Positions 56,640 to 64,000 of a DNA stretch of 64,000 nt are shown piece after piece. Position 1 is the stretch's first letter. Each line of letters opens with the position of its first letter. Origin of the DNA: Adiantum capillus-veneris (lineage: Eukaryota; Streptophyta; Polypodiopsida; Polypodiales; Pteridaceae); contig CM043942.1 in the NCBI GenBank assembly GCA_014529385.2, positions 64,726,184-64,790,183 of the forward strand. Reading direction: 5' to 3'. A program made the position numbers and the translations under genes. A model generated the notes under the pieces. That model did not search any database, had not been told where the DNA came from, and saw nothing but the letters and a program-made list of their open reading frames with translations.

Positions 56640-59370
56640 GAGTAAGCCCAAAGATTTGCAGAAAGATTCATGCTTCTCACGAGACAATGCCTTTGTGAGA
56701 AGATTTGCAAGGTTGTCTTGTGTTGGCACATAAGCCAAGCTAATCTCTCCTGCTGAGTGCATCTCCCTCACATAGTGGTAATGCACCTCAATGTGCTTCG
56801 TGCGAGCATGAAAAACTGGGCTCCTCGCAACTGCCAATGCGCTTTGACTATCAGTGTAGATATTTTTGGTAGTGTCCCGTCCAACACCCAAATCAGCCAT
56901 AAGGTATCTGAGCCATACACACTCAACCGTAGCTATGAAGACTGCCATGCACTCAGCCTCACAACTTGAAATGGAAACAATAGGTTGCTTCTTGCTCAAC
57001 CATGATATACATGAACTGCCAAGCATGAAACAAAAACCACTTGTAGACACTCGCATGTCAAAACAACCAGCCCAATCTGAGTCCAAAAAAGCATGTAAGT
57101 CTGGCGGCAATGATCCCCCCTTGGGATAAAACAAGCCAAGATGTAAAGTGCCACTAAGGTAGCAAAAAATCCTCTTGACAACCCGCCAATGCTTAGACCT
57201 TGGGCTACGCATAAATTTGCTGACCTGTGAGACTACAAACTGAATATCTGGCCTTGTGTTGCATACATAAATGAGGCAGCCAATTGTAGTTTAGTAAAGA
57301 GTGACATCAGCAGGATTGCCAGCATCATGTAGAATAAACTTCAAACCTGTTTGCATGGGAGCGGCAATAGGTTTGCAATCCTCAAGTCCAAACCTACACA
57401 GCAATGTCTCTATGTAACTTTTCTGACACAAGGCAATTCCACCATCACACTGTTTAAACTATATGCCCAAATAATGATGCAGCAACCCCAAATCTTTCAT
57501 CTTGAAAGTAGCATTCAAATCATCCTTAAATTCAGTAATATGTCTCTCATTTGGTCCAGTGATCAGCAAGTCATCTACATAAAGAACCACAATGAGAAGT
57601 ACATCACCCTCACACTTTACATACAATGTGCTTTCTGTTGGACTGTTACGAAAGCCTTGTTTGACCAAATGAGTGTCAACTTTCTCATACCAAGCACAAG
57701 GAGATTGCTTCAACGCATACAAAGCCTTGTTACATTTTCACACTTTTTCCTCTTTTCCTTTTTTGATAAAACCGCGAGGCTGCATTACATAAACTTCCTC
57801 AAATATGTCACCATTCAAGAAAGCAATAACAATGTCTGATTGATGTACATCCCAACCAAAATAAGCTACCCATGCACATAGAAAATGAACAGTAGTCATA
57901 CTACAAGTGGGAGAAAAGTTCTCTTCATAATCTATGCTTTTCTGCTCTGAATAACCCTTTGCAACAAGTCGAGCCTTATGGAAATCGATCTCACTATCCA
58001 GCTTGCGTTTCAACTTGTAAACCCACTTTTTACCAATGGCCTTTTTGCCAGGAGGCAAATCACATAATGTCCATGTGTACATTTTCTATAAGTGCATTTA
58101 AGTGCTATAACCAACAAAAATACATTTGACAACCTTATCATCCAATTTTTTGCGTTGTGTTTGTGGCACCAAAGCATATGCCAAACAACCAAAAACACGC
58201 ACGTGCTCAATTGAAGGCTTTCTATCATGCCATGTTTCATATGGAGTAATAGACTGTAAAGCTTTGTAGGACACCTGTTTAGTACATAAGTGGCACGCAT
58301 GATAGCCTCAAGCCAAAAAGAATGCGGCAAAGCTTGACTTTTGACCATACATCATGCCATTTTCATAAGTGAAGTGTTTTTCCTCTCAGCTACACCATTT
58401 TGCTGAGGTGTATAAGGCGCTGTACATTGGTGTTTTAACCCACGACTAGCCAAAAATGCATTAAATTCATGAGACATATACTCACCCCTCGATTAGAACG
58501 GAGGGTGCCCCACAGTACATTTCGAGACATTTTCAGCCATAGCCAGAAATTGTTTGAAGCACATAAAAACTTCGGACTTCTCTTTAAGCGGAAATACCCA
58601 TGCATGCCTGAAGTAATCATCAATGGAAGTCACAAAGTAAAGGTAATTGCCCAAGGAAGGAGCTTGCATGGGCCCAAAAAAATCACTGCACAAGCTGCAA
58701 CCGGCAAGTGGCCCGAACTGAACCATCCTTTGGAAACTTAGAATGTTGCATCTTACCCAAAATATAGCCTTCACAAACATGTTTTAATAAGTGCTTCAAG
58801 AGGAGGCAAAGAAGCAACCATATCAGATTTCTACAAACGTAGCAAACTGACAAAATTGAGATGAACAAAACGTACATGCCAAAGTTCTGCATTTGAAATA
58901 CCCCTTGAATCTTGCAATAGCGTTTACAAAATTTTGTCCACACTTGTCATACAAAGTGAGCCTATAGAGCCCACACACAAAAGGCCAGATGCAACAATTT
59001 CATCACCAAAACTGAGATCATGAACTGTACATCTATCATCCACAAATTTGACTACAAGTCCAAGTCTAGCAAGTGAAGATACAAACAAAATATTCTTCTT
59101 GATCCGAGGTACATAAAGTGCATCAACAAGTGTGAAAGAACTGCCATTAGCAGCAGTAAGCACAATCTTCCCAACTCCCTGAACCTGATAAGAGACATTG
59201 TTGGCACAAGTGACTAAATTGCCATGAGGGACAGACTCGAGAGAGGTGAAAAATTCAAGATGTGAGGTAAAGTGCTTTGTAGCACCACTGTCGAAATACC
59301 ACACATGTGAATCTGCAGCAACTAACAAGCATGCATCATGGACAACAGGATTGTAAGTGCACTCTATTTT
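56640..59370 (-). pseudogene. Copia-2 protease, integrase, reverse transcriptase and RNase H
   Basis: Protease: WYFDSGATKHFTSH (about 59280-59305), catalytic triad intact. Integrase finger CEGYILGKM (one Cys changed to Tyr) and VTSIDDYFRHAWVFP follow. RT: KKWVYKLKRKL, FLNGDIFEEVYVMQPRGF, YALKQSPCAWYEK and catalytic YVDD (about 57570). RNase H: DSDWAGCFDMRVSTSGF, CEAECMAVF and LLTKALSREKHES. Compared with Copia-3, about 520 bp between integrase and RT are missing, joined at about 58095 at a short AAGTGC repeat. Several frame changes break the polyprotein. Confidence 0.92.
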
Positions 59371-59780
59371 GCCCTTATCATCAGAATTTCCAGATGAATT
59401 ATTGCCAGTAGAAGCATTACGAACATAAGTTTTTCCACTTACGGTAGAACCATAAGTGTGGTTGCATTGCTGTTACCACCCTTCTTTGAGAACAATAAAA
59501 GCCTGCTCAACTACTGTTGGAATTAGGGTTGGAGAGAAACGCACACAGCATGGAGAAGACGAAGGAAGCTCAAGGCCCTTATCATCAGAATTTCCAGATG
59601 AATTATTGCCAGTAGAAGCATTACGAACATAAGTTTTTCCACTTACGGTAGAACCATAAGTGTGGTTGCATTGCGTTACCACCCTTTCTTTGAGAACAAT
59701 AAAGCCCCTGCTCAACTACTGTTGGAATTAGGGTTGGAGAGAAACGCACACAGCATGGAGAAGACGAAGGAAGCTCAAGG
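59371..59780. repeat. 205-bp tandem duplication across the Copia-2/Copia-3 junction
   Basis: CCTTATCATCAGAATTTCC to GAAGCTCAAGG occurs twice in tandem. TGTTGGAATTAGGG lies at 59515 and again at 59720, a step of 205 bp. Each copy contains the end of the Copia-2 gag plus the first about 60 bp of the Copia-3 LTR, so it arose after Copia-3 inserted. Confidence 0.9.
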
Positions 59781-59947
59781 CACACAATAGAGTGTGTATA
59801 ACATAGTGTGCAATGGAAAGATGGATATCCCTACAGTGATGGGCATATATACAATGCACGGGGGAAAAAACCTCCTAAAGAGGGAAAAAATGCCCCGGCG
59901 TCCTAGTGTGTATACACACAATCACTACCACATGTAATATGGTAACA
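59720..59947 (-). repeat. Copia-3 3' LTR
   Basis: 228 bp, close to the Copia-2 LTR in sequence and length. Its first 60 bp also occur at 59515-59575 because of the local 205-bp duplication. Confidence 0.9.
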
Positions 59948-60040
59948 AATCCCCCCTGGAGTGATGAGGTGAACGAGAGCTGGCACATGAGTAAAGGGAA
60001 GTGCCATGCCCTGAGGACATGATCAGTCCACAAAGGGGAG

Positions 60041-63000
60041 TTAGCCCAAAGCTTTGCGGAAAGCTTCAAGATTCTCACGAGACAATGCCTTTGTGAAAAG
60101 ATCTGCAAGGTTGTCCTGTGTTGGCACATAAGCAAATTTGATCCCTCCTGATGAGAGTCTCTCCCTAACATAATGGTAATGCACCTCAATATGCTTTGTG
60201 CCAGCATGAAAAACTGGGTTCCTCGCAACTGCCAATGCGCTCTGACTGTCAGTGTAGATAGTGTTGGCAGTGTCCTCTCCAACACCCAAATGAGCCATAA
60301 GGCGTCTGAGCCATACACACTCAATCGTAGATGTGAAGACTTCGCTGTACTCAGCCTCACAACTCGAAGTGGCCACATTAGGTTTCTTCTTGCTCAACCA
60401 TGATATACATGAACTGCCAAGCATGAAACAAAAACCACTTGTGGACACTCTCGTGTCAAAACAACCAGCCCAATCTGAGTCCGAAAAAGCATGTAAGTCT
60501 CCCGGCAATGATAATGATTCCCCCTTGGGATAAAACAAGCCAAGATGTAAAGTGCCACTAAGGTACGGAAAATCCTCTTGATAGCCTGCCAATGCTTAGA
60601 CCCTGGGCTATGCATAAATTTTCTGACCTTTGAGACTACAAACTGAATATCCGGCCTCATGTTGCATACATAAATGAGGCACCCAATAGCAGTTTGGTAA
60701 AGAGAGACATCAGTAGGATCGCCAGCATCATGTAGACTCAACTTCAAACCTGATTCCATGGGAGTGGCAATAGGTTTGCAATCCTCAAGTCCAAACTTAC
60801 ATAGCAATGTCTCTATGTAACTTTTTTGACACAAGGAAATTCCACCATCACACTATTTAAACTATATGCCCAAATAATGATGCAGCAACCCCAAATCTTT
60901 CATCTTGAAAGTAGCATTCAAATCAGCCTTAAATTCAGCAATATGTCTCTCATTTGGTCCTGTGATCAGCAAGTCATCTACATAAAGAACCACAATGAGA
61001 AGTACATCACCCTCACACTTTACATACAATGTGCTTTCTGTTGGACTGTTACGAAAGCCTTGTTTGGCCAAATGAGTGTCAGCTTTCTCATACCAAGCAC
61101 GAGGAGATTGCTTCAACCCATACAAAGCCTTGTTACATTTGCACACTTTGTCCTCTTGTCCTTTTATGACAAAACCACGAGGTACGTCACATAAAATTCC
61201 TCAAATATGTCACCATTCAAGAAAGTAGTAATAATGTCTGATTGATGTACATCCCAACCAAAATGAGCTGCCAATGCACATAGAAAACGCATAGTAGTCA
61301 TACGACAAGTGGGAGCACAATTCTCTTCATAATTTTTTGTGCATAACCCTTTGCAACAAGTTGAGCCTTAGGACGATCATCTCACCATCCGGCTTGCGTT
61401 TCAACTTGTAAATCCACTTCGTACCAATGGCCTTTTTGCCAGGAGGCAAATCACATAAAGTACATGTGTCATTTTCTATAAGTGCATCATATTCTGATTG
61501 CATGGCAGCCATCCAATTTTCTGAATTTTGTGCTTCATCAAAATACAAAGGCTCCTCAACATCATGTAAGCTAGACACAGCCAAAGCATAACAATCTGAT
61601 GCATAAGATGCATGGCGAGAGCCTGAACGAGTACGACTAGACAAAGGTGCATCCAATTTACTGTCACGCAAAGTGTGCACCAACCATTTTGGCATACCTC
61701 TAGCCTGCTCATTTTCAGCCCTTTCCTCATCAAGTACATCATGTACATCTGCATCAGTAATAGGCTGATCTAAAACATTTTCAAAAACCCCCATAGGCTG
61801 TCCATTTTCCTCATTGGAACTTACATTCGTATTTTCACCACTGAAAAGAGGCAACAAAGTGTCATAAATTTCCTATGAGCTTACATTATTGTCTCTAGTA
61901 CATGACAACAAGGGCTGAACAGAATCTTCCACAAACACTACATCCCGTGAAACCAGAATACGTTTTGTTTGTGGATGATACAACCTGTAACCTTTGCTTT
62001 CAACACTATAACCAACAAAAATACATTTGACAACCTTATCATCCAATTTCTTGCGCTGCACTTGTGGCACCAAGGCATATGCCAAACATCCAAAAACACG
62101 CATGTGCTCAATAGAAGGCTTTGTATCATGCCATGCTTCATATGGAGTAATAGACCGCAAAGCTTTCGTAGGACACCTGTTATGTACATAAGTGGCACAC
62201 ATGATGGCTTCAAGCCAAAAAGAATGGGGCAAAGCTTGACTTTTGACCATACATCGTGCCATTTTCGTCAGTGACCTGTTTTTCCTCTCAGCAACATCAT
62301 TTTGCTGAGGCGTATAAGGCATTGTACATTGGTGTTTTATCTCACAAATAGCCAGAAATGCATTAAATTCATGAGACATATACTCCCCCCCTCGATCGGA
62401 ATGGAGGGTGCCCATAGTACATTTCGAGACATTTTCAGCCATAGCCAAAAATTGTTTGAAGCACATAAAAACTTCGGACTTCGCTTCAAGCGGAAATACC
62501 CATGCATGCCTGGAGTAATCATCAATGAAAGTCATGAAGTACAGGTAATTGCCCAAGGACAAAGTTTGCATGGGCCCACAAACATCATTATGCACAAGCT
62601 GCAACCTACATGTGGCCCGAACTGAACCATCCTTTGGAAACTTAGAACGCTACATCTTACCCAGAATACAGCCTTCACAAACATGTTTGACAGGTGCTTC
62701 AAGAGGCAGCAAAGAAGCAACCATATCAGATTTCTGCAAACGCAGCAAACTGGTAAAATTCAGATGACCGAAACGTGCATGCCAATGTTTTGCATCTGAA
62801 ATAGCCCTTGAATCTGCATGAGCATTTGCAAAATTTTTCCCACACTTGTCATACAAAGTGATCTTATACAGCCCACGGCACAAAAGGTATGATGCAACAA
62901 TTTCAAAACTGAGATCATGAACTGTACATTTGTCATCCACAAATTTGACCTAAAGTCCAAGTCTAGCAAGTGCGGATACAGACAAGAGATTCTTCTTGAT

Positions 63001-63378
63001 CCCAGGTACATAAAGTGCATCAACAAGTGTGAAAGAAATGCCATTAGCAGCAGTAAGCACAATCTTTCCAACTCCCTGAAATGGATAAGAGGCATTGTTG
63101 GCACAAGTGACTAAATTTCCACGAGGGACAGACTCGAGAGAGGTAAACAATTCACGATGTGAGGTAATGTGCTTTGTAGCACCACTGTCGAAATACCACA
63201 CATGTGAATCTGCAGCAACTGACAAGCATGCATCATGGACAGCAGGATTGTAAGTGCACTCTACGCTAAAAGCCCATTCTACATCAACATCAGCATTACA
63301 GTCTCCTTTAACAGAAGACTCAACAATGGCTGCATTTGTAGTGGAACCAGCATTTGTAGTGGAACCACCCTCTTTCTT
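60041..63378 (-). pseudogene. Copia-3 protease, integrase, reverse transcriptase and RNase H
   Basis: Protease: WYFDSGATKHITSH (about 63175-63200). Finger: HWHARFGHLN and CEGCILGK. Integrase core: VHNDVCGPM, SDRGGEYMSHEF, QQNDVAERKN (Asp for Gly) and ALPHSFWLEA (62604-62200). A Ser/Asp-rich linker is kept (61860-61480). RT: ALYGLKQSPRAWYEK and catalytic YVDD (about 61000). RNase H: DSDWAGCFDTRVSTSGF, CEAEYSEVF and LADLFTKALSREN. Stops near 61872, 62653 and 62949, and frame changes near 61370 and 60590, break the frame. A defect of a few codons near 62910 (SFEIVAS where SFGDEIVAS is expected) is also seen. Confidence 0.93.
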
Positions 63379-63990
63379 CTAAGCCTCTTTGGCCTTCAAC
63401 TTAGGACACGACTTGATCAAGTGATCATTAGCTTTACAATAATGGCAACGCATCTTCTTTTTGCCCTTATCACCAAAATTTCCAGATGAATTGCTGCCAG
63501 CAGAAGCATTAGGAATAGAATTTACAATAATGGCAACGCATCTTCTTTTTTCCCTTATCACCAGAATTTCCAGATGAATTGCTGCCAACAAAAGCATTAG
63601 GAATAGAATTTTTGCCACTCGCAGTAGAACCATAAGAAGTGGCTGAATTACTATTACCACCCTTTCTTTGAGAAGCAATAAAAGCCTATTCAACTACACA
63701 CTGGCTAGTCCTGTTTCTAGAAAGTGACTCTTGCAACAGCAATGTGCATAATGCATCAAACTTGACAACTTCAGGATTTCCTTGGGTCATCAATCTCCAA
63801 GTACTAGCAAAAGTCTGGTAGGAATCTGGTAAGGCATCAAGAACAGTCTGCACAAGGGAACTGTCTGAAATGACTTCTCTTGCAGAAATAAGTTGCTCGT
63901 TGATATCCTTGACACTAGCAAGGAAAGTGTCCATATCATCTTCCTCATGCATAATCTTCGACTCCAGCTCTTTACGCAGCAAAGCAATTT
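63379..63990 (-). pseudogene. Copia-3 gag with a duplicated zinc-knuckle segment
   Basis: The gag helical core (63982-63686) includes MHEEDDMDTFLASVKDINEQL and TWRLMTQGNPEVVKFDAL. A stop near 63688 and a frame change follow. The knuckle CHYCKANDHLIKSC lies at about 63411-63452. An 88-bp tandem duplication (ACAATAATGGCAACGCATC at 63436 and 63524) repeats the start of the knuckle and the Ser/Gly-rich part before it; 88 is not a multiple of three, so it shifts the frame. Confidence 0.88.
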
Positions 63991-64000
63991 TATGTTAGGA

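Larger units (their letters stand above)
56324..59719 (-). mobile_element. Copia-2: 3' part of a copia element, same family as Copia-1
   Basis: The 3' LTR (56324-56550) has TG and CA ends and 227 bp. The 5 bp outside it are CAGGA. The minus-strand order is gag end (about 59715-59345), protease, integrase, RT, RNase H, polypurine tract, LTR. The gag is cut at 59719 by the Copia-3 3' LTR, so the 5' part should lie beyond the right end of the window. Confidence 0.92.
59720..64000 (-). mobile_element. Copia-3: copia element nested in Copia-2, running off the window
   Basis: 3' LTR at 59720-59947 (228 bp, TGTTGGAATT to GGTAACA), preceded outside by CTAC. The coding region continues on the minus strand to the window end within gag. 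It is the best-preserved member of the family here and serves as reference for lesions in Copia-1 and Copia-2. The 5' LTR lies outside the window. Confidence 0.93.

Overview
This looks like a transposon-rich stretch of nuclear DNA from a land plant. The evidence is CACTA and hAT DNA transposons with plant-type domains, several Ty1/copia and Ty3/gypsy retrotransposon families, AT-rich intergenic DNA, and splice-site-like and TATA signals. There are no bacterial operons, ribosome binding sites, rRNA or tRNA genes. A large-genome, non-flowering lineage such as a fern is my guess, but the window does not prove it. I see no clearly intact host gene; almost every coding region is broken.

Layout. 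1-4651: right-hand part of a CACTA (En/Spm) element, ending in a recognisable CACTA terminus inserted into a minus-strand gypsy element (Gypsy-1, 4652 to about 8100). 8270-13570: a TATA-containing promoter-like block, a 175-bp dimeric satellite array, a broken protein-kinase-like gene, and a broken RING-H2 gene. 13855-16185: minus-strand hAT transposase relic, followed by a 150-bp tandem repeat. 16702-19720: plus-strand gypsy pol (Gypsy-2) of a type best known from fungi, with its polypurine tract and start of the 3' LTR. 20645-23246: two about 1.1-kb direct repeats flanking a compound palindrome. 23247-28475: minus-strand gypsy (Gypsy-3) with gag, a zinc knuckle, a long leader and a candidate primer binding site; the leader carries a regularly spaced palindrome. 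29893-31075 and about 45700-45960: two halves of an old Gypsy-2-like relic (Gypsy-5), split by Copia-1 (31259-45028), which is itself split by the well-preserved Gypsy-4 (33807-42648).

46105-64000: microsatellite, a LINE-like scrap, an unrecognised degraded gene (48050-50420), an internally deleted copia (Copia-5, 50793-52240), a truncated copia of another lineage (Copia-4, 52640 to about 55270), an unrecognised minus-strand ORF, then Copia-2 (56324-59719) with Copia-3 (59720 to the window end) inserted in its gag. Copia-1, -2 and -3 belong to one family.

Insertion order can be read directly: Gypsy-5, then Copia-1 (target duplication GGAGT/GGAAT), then Gypsy-4 (target duplication CCTAC, LTRs differing at 5 of 378 sites). 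Most premature stops in the better-preserved elements are explained by C-to-T change at glutamine or arginine codons, as expected from deamination of methylated cytosine in silenced elements. The most unusual item is a roughly 720-codon extra reading frame downstream of integrase in Gypsy-4, which runs through the polypurine tract and stops 6 nt inside the LTR. Start positions of broken ORFs are approximate, since many open frames here have no ATG.
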